Positions 26,464-34,015 of a stretch of DNA of 64,000 bases are shown piece after piece; within the stretch, counting starts at the first letter, position 1, and each line of letters opens with the position of its first letter. Source of the stretch: Anaerolineaceae bacterium (lineage in GTDB: Bacteria > Chloroflexota > Anaerolineae > Aggregatilineales > Phototrophicaceae). Location of the stretch: the NCBI GenBank assembly GCA_020634135.1, contig JACKCG010000006.1, positions 186,001 to 250,000 on the forward strand, in the 5' to 3' direction. The notes under the pieces are model-generated. The model did no database searches, was not told the origin of the DNA, and saw only the letters and a list, made by a program, of their open reading frames with translations. Made by a program: the position numbers and the translations under genes.

Positions 26464-27291
26464 TTACGGCTCAACTGGCGGGATAATCAATTCCTGGCCG
26501 GGAGTCAGACTGTTTGGGTTGCTCAGGTTATTGGCATTGATGATGCCCTGTACCGTTACCCCATACTGGCGGGCAATCGAATACAGGGTTTCGCCGCGCT
26601 GGACGGTGTGTGTCGTGCCGCCCACCGGGGCTACCACGCCGGTATCCTCGCCGCTCCCGGTTTCCGGTGAAGTGATGGTCTCGCCTGTTCCCACGCCGCA
26701 ACCGGGGATATTCAACTCATCTCCGGGCTGGATCAGGTCGCCAACGATTTGTGGATTCGCTGCTCGCAGTTCATCCAGCGTGATGTCGTGGTTGACAGCG
26801 ATGCGGAACAGGTTGTCGCCCGGCTGCACAATATACTGGCAACCATCTTCCGAGTCCGTGACCGGCACCAGCGCCGTTGGTGTAATCAACCCGGAAGGTG
26901 TTGCCGTTGCAGGCAGCAGCGGTACAATTGTCACCGGCTCGGCAGTCACTGGCCCCAGTGGGCTGCTGGGGGTGATAAAACTGCTCGCGCCTGTATCCGC
27001 TGTCACATCTTCACCCGATGGCGCAAGCGGTGTGGGCGGCGTCTCATCGGTGGGAGAAGGCAGCACAATCGGCTGTTGAGTAGGTGAAATCACGGTGATA
27101 GGGGGTAGGGTGGACGTGGCCGGAGACAGCGGCGTAAGGTCACTGCCGCCCGGCAGAAGGGGCGTCGCGGAAGGCAGCGCAACAGGCGCACCCTGTCCGG
27201 CATTCGATTGGTCAAGTGGTTCCCCGGCTTGCTGGAAGCAGCCCGCCAGCGCAAAAACCAGTATGAAAAGTAGTCCGTATGTTACACGCAT
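26464..27291 (-). CDS. LysM-domain lipoprotein
   Basis: A 275-residue lipoprotein. I chose the ATG at 27291 because it puts a signal peptide with lipobox LAGC directly at the N-terminus (MRVTYGLLFILVFALAGC); the longer frame from 27360 would add 23 residues before it. A proline/threonine-rich linker follows, then two LysM domains: YIVQPGDNLFRIAVNHDITL and HTVQRGETLYSIARQYGVTV, each ending with PGDELNIPG or PGQELIIPP. LysM binds N-acetylglucosamine polymers such as peptidoglycan, so the protein probably tethers to the cell wall. No catalytic domain is present. Confidence 0.88.
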   Translation of the reverse strand: MRVTYGLLFILVFALAGCFQQAGEPLDQSNAGQGAPVALPSATPLLPGGSDLTPLSPATSTLPPITVISPTQQPIVLPSPTDETPPTPLAPSGEDVTADTGASSFITPSSPLGPVTAEPVTIVPLLPATATPSGLITPTALVPVTDSEDGCQYIVQPGDNLFRIAVNHDITLDELRAANPQIVGDLIQPGDELNIPGCGVGTGETITSPETGSGEDTGVVAPVGGTTHTVQRGETLYSIARQYGVTVQGIINANNLSNPNSLTPGQELIIPPVEP

Positions 27292-27485
27292 GAATTTGTT
27301 CTTTCCCACAATTCTGATTGTCTTGAATGGCACATTCGCGCCGGATACAAAACACGACAACTAAACACTTTACAGCATACACCGGAGCGGTAAGATAGGC
27401 AAAATCTCCTGAATCTATTGATTTAGGGGAATGATTACGCTAAAACTAACGTGAATTCAAGTGAGATGTCAAAGGTAACAAGTGC

Positions 27486-27896
27486 GTGGAAGAATCTGAA
27501 AAAAAACGAATTCTCGTTGTAGATGATGACCAGGAACTGCAAAACCTCATTCGGGTGTTGCTGGAACGGGTTGGCTTTGCGGTGATTCCTGCCCTGACGG
27601 TGGGCGAGGCGGTTAGGATACTGCGTGTCAAGCCGCTGCCAGACCTGGTGCTGCTGGATTTAATGCTGCCGGATGTGAGCGGCATGGAACTCCTGCGGCA
27701 GATGCGGGCTAAGACCTTTTTTGACAATCTGCCGGTGGTTATCCTCTCGGCGCTGGCCGATGCGGATCAAATTCGAGAAGGGTTGGAAAATGGGGCGGAT
27801 CGCTACCTGACCAAGCCATATATCTCGCATAACCTGATTAAGACGGTACACGAAGTGCTGCGTACCGGGCGGCGCAAGCCGTCTTCAGAATCCTAG
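27486..27896 (+). CDS. Single-domain response regulator (REC)
   Basis: A 136-residue stand-alone receiver domain starting at GTG. RILVVDDD supplies the acidic pocket, LVLLDLMLPDVSG the phospho-acceptor Asp, VVILSAL the Thr/Ser position (Ser here), and YLTKPY the conserved Lys. No output domain, so it acts through protein partners; the CheA operon is less than 2 kb away on the other strand, and one link would be to it. The thioesterase gene follows after 20 bases. Confidence 0.9.
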   Translation: MEESEKKRILVVDDDQELQNLIRVLLERVGFAVIPALTVGEAVRILRVKPLPDLVLLDLMLPDVSGMELLRQMRAKTFFDNLPVVILSALADADQIREGLENGADRYLTKPYISHNLIKTVHEVLRTGRRKPSSES

Positions 27897-27916
27897 AGGT
27901 GTCAGGATGAACCATC

Positions 27917-28366
27917 TTGGCTGAGCGCACGCCTGTGGTGGGTTCAAAATTCTCCGGGTGGCTGGGAATTCAGTTTTACGCTGCCTCCGATGGCAGTATC
28001 ATCGGGGATGTCATCCTGCAACCAGACCAGGAAGGGCCGCCGTTGTATGCACATGGCGGGATTTCCGCTTCCCTGTTGGACGAGGCGATGGGCACCTCGG
28101 CGTGGCGGGCCGGTTACAAAGTGGTCGCCGCCAACCTCAATCTCAACTACCGCCACCCCGTGCCGCTGGGGGTTGAGGTACACATACGCGGTCATGTCGA
28201 GTCCATTGAAGGACGGAAAGTCCACACATCGGGCAGCATCATCCTGCCGGATGGCACGGTGGCAGTAGAAGCCACTGGCCTGTTTATCCACGCCCCGCAC
28301 ATTTTTGAAGGTATGGCGTTCCCCCTGAGCGCCCCGGCACAAGACGACGAAGCTTCCGAAGAATAG
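27917..28366 (+). CDS. PaaI-type hotdog-fold thioesterase
   Basis: A 149-residue hotdog protein beginning at TTG (AGGAT lies eight bases upstream; the nearby ATG at 27908 is out of frame). The core YAHGGISASLLDEAMGTSAW carries the HGG motif and acidic residue of PaaI/YbgC-like acyl-CoA thioesterases, and VAANLNLNYRHPVPLGVEV is the following strand. It would hydrolyse an acyl-CoA thioester; the acyl group is unknown. It directly follows the response regulator. Confidence 0.88.
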   Translation: MAERTPVVGSKFSGWLGIQFYAASDGSIIGDVILQPDQEGPPLYAHGGISASLLDEAMGTSAWRAGYKVVAANLNLNYRHPVPLGVEVHIRGHVESIEGRKVHTSGSIILPDGTVAVEATGLFIHAPHIFEGMAFPLSAPAQDDEASEE

Positions 28367-28553
28367 TGCCCGCGTTTGGAACAGTAGGGTCAGTTTGTGC
28401 CACTTACCCGAAAACACCCTGCTCCACAGTTGTTCAGCTTTCCCACGCGATTAGAGAATACTAAGTAATCCCCAACAGCGCCGGTCATTTCCGCTATTCT
28501 GAGTTGCGTGCAAGCGTTGTATTTTTTGGAACTGGGAGAGGGATAAAGTAAAC

Positions 28554-29450
28554 ATGAATCAACGTATACTGGTTATTGTTGGTGTACTGGCACTGATGGG
28601 AATCACATCTGTAGCCAGTGTCCTGATTTATATTACCGTTGTCGGCGGCTCTGGCGAGCCAAGTGAGCCGATCAGTGCGCCCACCTTAGCGCTGACCACC
28701 CCCACGCCGGATGTACAGGCCACCCGTGTCGCTGAACTCGAGGCGGAAGTCGAGCGCCTGAGTTCCGTAAACGCAACCCTGAGCGCCGCGCTCACGGCCA
28801 TTCCGACTGAGGATGTGGATGAGGCCGGAGAGGTCACTGCCAGCGCGACGCCGCTGCCGCCTACCACAGTGCCTACGGAAGTGCCCACCGAAACCGCCGG
28901 AATCCGCGCGGTCTATCGCATCAGCCAGGATGAATCCGAAGTGCGCTTCACACTGAACGAAGTGCTGCGCGGCAATCCGACCACCGTCGTCGGCAAGACT
29001 GACCAGGTCGCCGGAGATGTCCTCATAGACACGGCCAATCCTGCCGGGTCGGAACTTGGGACGATTCGCATCAACGCTCGCACGCTGGCAACCGACAACA
29101 ACTTCCGCAACAGTGCGATCCGCAGCGAGATTCTTGAATCGTCCAGAGCTGAATACGAGTTCATTGACTTTGTGCCGACTTCACTCAGTGGGCTGCCGGA
29201 ATCCATCGAAGTCGGGCAGACGGTGACTTTTCAGGTCACTGGCGACCTGACGATCCGCACGATAACCCGGTCTGTCACCTTTGATATGACGGTAACGCTC
29301 GCCTCGGATACCCGGCTGGAAGGTGTCGGCAGCACGATGGTTCTGCGTTCGGACTTCGGTCTGATAATTCCTAATGCGCCCGGCGTAGCGGATGTGACCG
29401 ATGAAGTGAAGCTGGAGATTGATTTCGTGGCGTTGCAGGTTGAGTCCTGA
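28554..29450 (+). CDS. YceI-family lipid-binding domain protein, membrane-anchored
   Basis: A 298-residue protein. Residues 1-32 are a single hydrophobic anchor, about 55-80 a coiled-coil (VAELEAEVERLSSVNATLSA), then a Thr/Pro-rich linker. Residues about 118-298 form a YceI domain: YRISQDESEVRFTLNEVLRG, GDVLIDTANPAGSELGTIRI, RNSAIRSEILESSRAEYEF, and GDLTIRTITRSVTFDMTVTL. YceI folds as a lipocalin-like barrel that binds isoprenoid or other lipids. The protein would sit outside the membrane. It is likely the last gene before a hairpin. Confidence 0.88.
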   Translation: MNQRILVIVGVLALMGITSVASVLIYITVVGGSGEPSEPISAPTLALTTPTPDVQATRVAELEAEVERLSSVNATLSAALTAIPTEDVDEAGEVTASATPLPPTTVPTEVPTETAGIRAVYRISQDESEVRFTLNEVLRGNPTTVVGKTDQVAGDVLIDTANPAGSELGTIRINARTLATDNNFRNSAIRSEILESSRAEYEFIDFVPTSLSGLPESIEVGQTVTFQVTGDLTIRTITRSVTFDMTVTLASDTRLEGVGSTMVLRSDFGLIIPNAPGVADVTDEVKLEIDFVALQVES

Positions 29451-29480
29451 TTCGGCAAAAAACACGCAGTTTGTTTTTCG

Positions 29481-29512
29481 GGCAGGGGCGAGACCCGTGT
29501 TTCGCCTCTGCC
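29481..29512 (+). terminator. Hairpin after the YceI gene
   Basis: An 11-base stem (29481-29491 with 29502-29512, one mismatch) lies 31 bases after the stop codon, and a second smaller stem (TCAGGG/CCCTGA) follows at once. There is no U-tract after it, so termination strength is uncertain. Confidence 0.4.
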
Positions 29513-29632
29513 TCAGGGAAGCAATGATCCCCTGACTGTGGACTGAATGTATTGATCGGCAGAATCAGGCCTGATTGTGGCGGATTGATGCCTGGTCGCG
29601 CCGCGTATTTACAAAAACTTATGCGAAATCTA

Positions 29633-29661
29633 TAGACTCGATACAAAAAGCGTGCTATAGT
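29633..29661 (+). promoter_or_regulatory. Promoter of the in-frame-TGA gene cluster
   Basis: TAGACT (29633-29638) and TATAGT (29656-29661) with an ideal 17-base spacer. It lies 49 bases before the start codon at 29710, which itself is preceded by AAGGTGA. It would drive the small reading frame and probably the two acetyltransferase genes behind it. Confidence 0.6.
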
Positions 29662-29709
29662 GATTCAGGTACTTCAAGCAATTCCGCAGAAAAGTACACA
29701 AGGTGACTT

Positions 29710-30036
29710 ATGGTTACAAGTTTAATTGGCGATGGTAGGGAAGACCTGCCAGCCCGGAATACCCATCTCCCCGTTATGTATGGCGCAGTGTTTATCTATG
29801 ATGACCCCGCGCCGACCTGACTGACAGATCAGTCGTTCCGACTGTGCCAGACCCCCAACCTACAGCATGTAACTGAACAGACTGCCGGTAAAGCGCGGGA
29901 AACTGCCGCTTGCGAGCTGTATGACGCAGCTTACCGGAACATGGCGCGATTCGCCCTCGCGTCCGGTTCGATTCGCCGGCACGATACCCGAGTCACTGCA
30001 AGAGAAAGGATAGACCTGGCGACTGGCGACGGGTGA
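29710..30036 (+). CDS. Small reading frame with in-frame TGA-CTGAC, unknown function
   Basis: ATG at 29710, with the strong ribosome site AAGGTGA five bases upstream, opens a 36-codon frame ending at TGA 29818-29820. The same frame stays open for another 71 codons, to TGA at 30034-30036. The first TGA is followed by CTGAC, as in the two acetyltransferase genes directly downstream. Around it the RNA can fold into GACTGA-CAGA-TCAGTC, a perfect 6-base stem that contains part of the stop. The encoded peptide (MVTSLIGDGRED..) resembles no family I know; the extension is Arg/Ala-rich. It could be a regulatory leader peptide, a 108-residue readthrough protein, or chance. The start signals are good; the readthrough is a hypothesis. 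Confidence 0.45.
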
Positions 30037-30126
30037 CCCACTTTCTACCGGATTTTGTGACAGCAAGACAGGACTAAACCAGGAAATGTGATACGAATAC
30101 AACAGAAATCATGAGGGAGTAAAACC

Positions 30127-30915
30127 ATGAGCGTACACAATTATCATTACCGGCCCAGACAGAGTAACGGCAGCGGAATCGTCGTAATCCCAAGTTCGCC
30201 GGATTATTTTGAGCGGATGACCCGGCTGCACCAGGTCGGCTATGGCTATGACGCCGCCGAAGCCCTGTTGTGCGAAGAGTGTCTGACGCCTGAAAAATTC
30301 GAGAGTCACTTTGCAGTATTCCCCGAAGGACAGTTTATCGCAGTGGATACGGACACCCAGGAAGTTGTCGGGCTGACCGTCAGTATGCAGATTAACTTTG
30401 ACCCCAGGAATCCCTTCCTTGGCTCGTGGGTAGAAACCACCGGCTGGGGTTGACTGACTACACATAACCCAAACGGCAATTGGTTGTACGGCGTTGATTC
30501 GGTTGTGCATCCTGCCTACCGGGGCCGAGGTGTTGGCGGCAAATTGATTGAAGCCCGCTACGACATTGTGCGGCGTATGAATTTGCGCGGCATGGTGGCC
30601 GGAAGCCTGATCCGGGACTATTACAAAGTTGCGGATCGCGTGCCGGTGGAGACGTATGTGCAGGATGTGATTGACGGCGTGCGTTTCGACTCCAACCTCT
30701 CCAAACAGATCAAAAAGGGCTTTAAGGTCTACGGCCTGATTCCTGATTACAGCGAGGCTGAAGAATCGCTGGGTTGGGGGGTGGTCATCGTCTGGCAAAA
30801 CCCGGATTACCGACCTGGCGCGCCGCAGCGCCGTGTGGTCACGCCGTCCCGGTATCGCGTTCAATTGAATTCCAGAGTGTCCCGGCGCGTACAGCGTCCA
30901 CAGCCGGGGTTATAA
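30127..30915 (+). CDS. GNAT-family N-acetyltransferase interrupted by an in-frame TGA (paralogue 1)
   Basis: One continuous frame of 263 codons with a TGA at 30451-30453 (codon 109). The part before it (residues 1-108) holds the start of a GNAT fold: VVIPSSPDYFERMTRLHQVG, FPEGQFIAVD, VVGLTVSMQINFDP. The part after it (LTTHNPNGNWLYGVDSVVHP) continues the same domain and contains the acetyl-CoA-binding motif YRGRGVGGKLIEAR. Terminating at TGA would therefore leave no cofactor site. No frameshift or other stop occurs, and the downstream paralogue has its TGA at the same alignment position. Options are programmed readthrough (near-cognate tRNA would insert Trp), another recoding, split-gene reinitiation, or parallel decay. 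Start ATG 30127 follows GAGGGAG. Substrate unknown. Confidence 0.75.
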
Positions 30916-30918
30916 GCC

Positions 30919-31719
30919 ATGTGTAGTGAAACAATCATGAGTCAAGGAGAACAGCGCCTTTGCGCGTCCGAAATGAACAATCAGAAGGATAGCGACCCCT
31001 TAAGTACCAGCGTCATCCGCATTATGCCTAGCTCGGCCCGCTATGTCGAGCAGATGGAAGCCTTACAGCATACCGCCTATGGGACAACGCCCGGCGATGA
31101 TGAGTGCCTGACAGCGGATATGTTCCTGGAACATATTGCCCGCTTCCCGGAAGGCCAATACATCGCTGTTGACAGCGAGGACCGTGTAATCGGTATGACG
31201 GCCAGTATGCGGATGAATTTCGATCCTTGGCACCCGGCGCTCACCGATCCCTGGTGGGTGGCAGTCGGCTATGGCTGACTGACGACTCACGACCCGAACG
31301 GGCATTGGATGTACGGCGTTGAGTCGTGTGTGCATCCTGATTATCGTGGGAAAGGTGTTGGCAGCAAGTTGATGGATGCGCGTTTCACCGCGCTGCGTCG
31401 CCTGAATTTGCGCGGCATGGTGGCCGGAAGCGCCATCGTGGATTACCACAAAGTCGCCGCTGTGATGTCCCCGGAGCAGTATGTCTGGGAAGTCACGGAA
31501 GGGCGGTTGTTCGATACCAACCTCACCAAGCAGCTTCACAAGGGATTCCGGGTACACAGTATGATTCCGAACTACCTGGAAAACGACCCGGATACGCTCG
31601 GTTGGGGGGTTGCCATTGTGTGGGAAAATCCTGACTATCGGCCTTCCCGTCGCATCCGCCCGACAGCCGCCAAGAAAGCAACGGCTTTCCGGCGTCCGGT
31701 GCGCCCCACGTACCGTTAG
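30919..31719 (+). CDS. GNAT-family N-acetyltransferase interrupted by an in-frame TGA (paralogue 2)
   Basis: A 267-codon frame, three bases after its paralogue, with TGA at 31276-31278 (codon 120). The text around the stop matches paralogue 1: VGYG-stop-LTTHDPNGHWMYGVES here, TGWG-stop-LTTHNPNGNWLYGVDS there. The acetyl-CoA motif YRGKGVGSKLMDAR and NLRGMVAGSAIVDYHK lie after the stop. Four bases after the TGA a 7-base stem is possible (CGACTCA 31283-31289 with TGAGTCG 31320-31326); this stem is not conserved in paralogue 1. The C-terminus is basic in both (RRIRPTAAKKATAFRRPVRP). ATG at 30937 is an alternative start. Confidence 0.75.
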
Positions 31720-31879
31720 GGATTGAATACGGCCTCTCAGCCGCAAGGAAAAGAGGCCGACATCTGGCAGACCCATTACATCACGACGGACGGCAAGGGG
31801 CATAATAGGCATTATGCCCCTGCGGGAAATGTGCCGCCGATTTCAATGGGGTTCTATTGCTCAACGGTGTGCGGGGAGA

Positions 31880-33112
31880 TTACAGCAGCCCCGCGACCCG
31901 CTTGAGGATGATTTCACTGACCCGCGCTTTGCTGGAGAGTGCCAGCGGCTCTTGCCCGCCGTCCGCGCTCAGGATAGTGACGCGGTTAGTATCCACGCTG
32001 AACCCGGCGTCTGCTGCGGTAATGTCATTCGCAACCAGTAAATCCAGCCCTTTGCGTTCCAGCTTGGCGCGGGCGTTCGCCAGCAGGTTTTCACTTTCGG
32101 CGGCGAACCCGACCACCACCTGCGGCCAGCCGGTCTTTTTGCGCTTCTCTTTAACAGACAGGAGGATGTCCGCCGTGCGTTCGAGTTCGAGTCGCAGCCC
32201 GGCGGTATCGTCCTGTTTTTTGATTTTCTGTTCGGCCACAGTCGCCGGGCGGAAGTCCGCCACTGCCGCGGCCATCACCAGGGCATCCGCCCCTTCGGAA
32301 TGCGCGAGGACTGCCTCTAACATCCTGGCGGCACTGTCTACCGCGATAAGCTCCGCGCCTACCGGGACAGGCAGTTCGTGTACGGTACTGACCAGCGTTA
32401 CCGATGCCCCGGCATCCAGCGCGGCCTGGGCCAGGGCGTACCCCTGTTTGCCACTCGAACGGTTGGTGATGTAGCGCACGGGGTCAATTGCCTCGTGCGT
32501 GCCGCCCGCCGTGATGACGACCCGCCGTCCGGCTAAGATTCCATGCCGTCCCAGCGTCCGCCGTATCTGCCCGATCAAGGTGGGAGTCTCCGGCAGCCGC
32601 CCTTTGCCGACCAACCCGGAAGCGAAACGCCCTTCTTCCGGCTCAACCAGCCACGCGCCGCGTTCCTGCAGGGTGTTTAAGTTGGCCTGAGTCGCCGGGT
32701 GGATGTACATGCCGCCGTCCATGGCCGGGGCGATTACCAGCGGGCAGCGGGCCGCCAGCGCGGTCACACTCAGCAGGTCATCCGCCAGCCCGTGCGCCAG
32801 TTTTGCCAGGGTGTTGGCCGTTGCGGGGGCGATCACCAGCAAGTCCGCGCCTTCCCCCAGGCCAACATGGGCGATATGCGTGGGCAGGCCGCTGCCGCCC
32901 GTCGCCCACATGCTGGTATACACCGGACGCCCGGTGACGGCCTGGAACGAAAGGGGGGTGACGAACTGCTCCGCCGCCGCCGTCATGATGACATCCACCA
33001 GCGCCCCGGCCTGGGTGAGCTTGCTCGCCAGGTCAATCGCTTTGTAAACAGCGATACTCCCGGTTACGCCCAGGATGATACGTTTATTCTGCAAAATCGT
33101 GATGGTTTCCAT
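31880..33112 (-). CDS. coaBC: Bifunctional phosphopantothenoylcysteine decarboxylase/synthetase
   Basis: A 410-residue CoA-biosynthesis enzyme. The N-terminal flavoprotein half (1-190) has GVTGSIAVYKAIDLASKL, the active-site His in HIAHVGLGEGADLLVIAPAT, and AMDGGMYIHPATQ (usual AMNxxMWxNPATQ). The C-terminal synthetase half has VVITAGGTHEAIDPVRYITN, RSSGKQGYALA, AAAVADFRP, KIKK and LVANDI. The substrate-flap segment reads FASGLVGKGRLPE; as I recall, E. coli Dfp has an important cysteine (ACGD) at the Ser position, so its absence is worth checking. The gene is convergent with the acetyltransferase cluster. Confidence 0.94.
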   Translation of the reverse strand: METITILQNKRIILGVTGSIAVYKAIDLASKLTQAGALVDVIMTAAAEQFVTPLSFQAVTGRPVYTSMWATGGSGLPTHIAHVGLGEGADLLVIAPATANTLAKLAHGLADDLLSVTALAARCPLVIAPAMDGGMYIHPATQANLNTLQERGAWLVEPEEGRFASGLVGKGRLPETPTLIGQIRRTLGRHGILAGRRVVITAGGTHEAIDPVRYITNRSSGKQGYALAQAALDAGASVTLVSTVHELPVPVGAELIAVDSAARMLEAVLAHSEGADALVMAAAVADFRPATVAEQKIKKQDDTAGLRLELERTADILLSVKEKRKKTGWPQVVVGFAAESENLLANARAKLERKGLDLLVANDITAADAGFSVDTNRVTILSADGGQEPLALSSKARVSEIILKRVAGLL

Positions 33113-33285
33113 AGCGCAATCTTACCAGAATTGCGCCGGTTATTCACAGTGAAAAGTTGAAAGTGCCGGGTGGAAAGGGAAAGCAGTGCTGAGACTTGAG
33201 GACTGAGTCGTGAGTGCTGAGTCGTGAGGAGAAGCGGGAAGGAGTTGAAACTGCCGGGCGGGACGCTCCAGAGGGCGGTGTCTTG

Positions 33286-33338
33286 CCTCATCCTGAGCGG
33301 CCTCATGCCGTTCAGGGTGACGGTGAGTGATATGCCCA
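33286..33338. repeat. 53-bp direct repeat, copy 1 (fragment of metal-ATPase 3' end)
   Basis: Fifty of 53 bases match 34019-34071, the last codons of the P-type ATPase gene, in the same orientation; the first 37 are identical. In the ATPase frame the copy would encode ISLTVTLNGMRPLRMR, without the stop. The two copies bracket the toxin-antitoxin pair. The repeat contains a 10-base stem, CCTGAGCGGC/GCCGTTCAGG, with a 5-base loop. The 278-base gap 33113-33390 also has a tandem CTGAGTCGTGAG (about 33202-33227) and no gene. Confidence 0.7.
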
Positions 33339-33390
33339 ATCACCAACTTCTGCTACAATAAGCACAGGGTATGGAGAGAGTGGTGAGACG

Positions 33391-33618
33391 ATGGAAACTA
33401 TCAAACTGACAACCCGTATTGATGATACCGGAACACTACACCTGGAACTACCAACGAATCTGGCGAATCGTGAGGTGGAAGTGCTGGTTGTCTTACAACC
33501 AGCGGATCCGCGCGGTTGGCCGGTTGGCTATTTTGAGGCGATAGACGCGATTGAGGCCGACGACCTGATGGAACGCCCCGGTCAGGGCATTTTTGAGGAA
33601 CGGGAGCCACTTGAATGA
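33391..33618 (+). CDS. Antitoxin of a VapBC-type toxin-antitoxin pair
   Basis: A 75-residue protein starting METIKLTTRIDDTGTLHLEL, a beta-rich N-terminus like that of AbrB/DUF-type antitoxins found next to PIN toxins, with an acidic C-terminus (DAIEADDLMERPGQGIFEER) suitable for binding the toxin. GGAGAG precedes the ATG. Its stop overlaps the start of the PIN gene by four bases. The pair lies between two copies of a 53-base repeat. Confidence 0.75.
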   Translation: METIKLTTRIDDTGTLHLELPTNLANREVEVLVVLQPADPRGWPVGYFEAIDAIEADDLMERPGQGIFEEREPLE

Positions 33619-34013
33619 TCTACACACTGGATACCAACGTGTGTATCCGCATTATCAATGGGCGTTCAGCATCGGCGCGTGCGAAGCTGCTTAGCATCCC
33701 GACGCATGATATTATTGTTTGTAGTGTGGTTCGCGCTGAACTTTATTATGGCGCAGGGAAGAGTCAGACTCCTGAGGCCACCCGTCAAAAACAGAACTTA
33801 TTTCTTTCCCCATTTACCTCGCTTCCCTTTGATGATCTGGCCGCTAATCAATACGGGCAAATACGTGCAGACCTCGAACAGTCTGGAAATGTGATTGGCC
33901 CTTTAGATTTAATGATCGCAGCTATCGCAAAATCGCAGGGACTGATTCTGGTTACCCACAACACCCGTGAATTCAGTCGTATCTTGGGCCTACAACTCGA
34001 AGATTGGGAATAG
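33615..34013 (+). CDS. vapC: PIN-domain toxin, VapC family
   Basis: A 132-residue PIN ribonuclease. Acidic metal-binding residues are visible: Asp6 in YTLDTNVC, Glu42 in VVRAELYYG and Asp98 in GPLDLMIAA, followed by THNTREFSRI. VapC toxins cleave tRNA or rRNA and are held inactive by the cognate antitoxin, here the gene just upstream with ATGA overlap. The stop codon lies five bases before the next copy of the direct repeat, and the convergent ATPase gene ends three bases away. Confidence 0.92.
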   Translation: MIYTLDTNVCIRIINGRSASARAKLLSIPTHDIIVCSVVRAELYYGAGKSQTPEATRQKQNLFLSPFTSLPFDDLAANQYGQIRADLEQSGNVIGPLDLMIAAIAKSQGLILVTHNTREFSRILGLQLEDWE

Positions 34014-34015
34014 GT

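Noticed and set aside
29860..30102. 80-codon minus-strand frame opposite the small TGA-containing frame
   Set aside because: No ribosome site and atypical composition; the plus strand has promoter and ribosome-site support.
30451..31278. Genome-wide reassignment of TGA to Trp or Gly as the explanation of the in-frame TGAs
   Set aside because: Many clear genes here end in TGA at the expected family length (for example the metal ATPase and the 2TM and DUF4258 genes), so TGA is an ordinary stop in this genome.
33183..33230. CTGAGTCGTGAG tandem run as a CRISPR-like array
   Set aside because: Only two short direct copies, no spacers of constant length and no cas genes.
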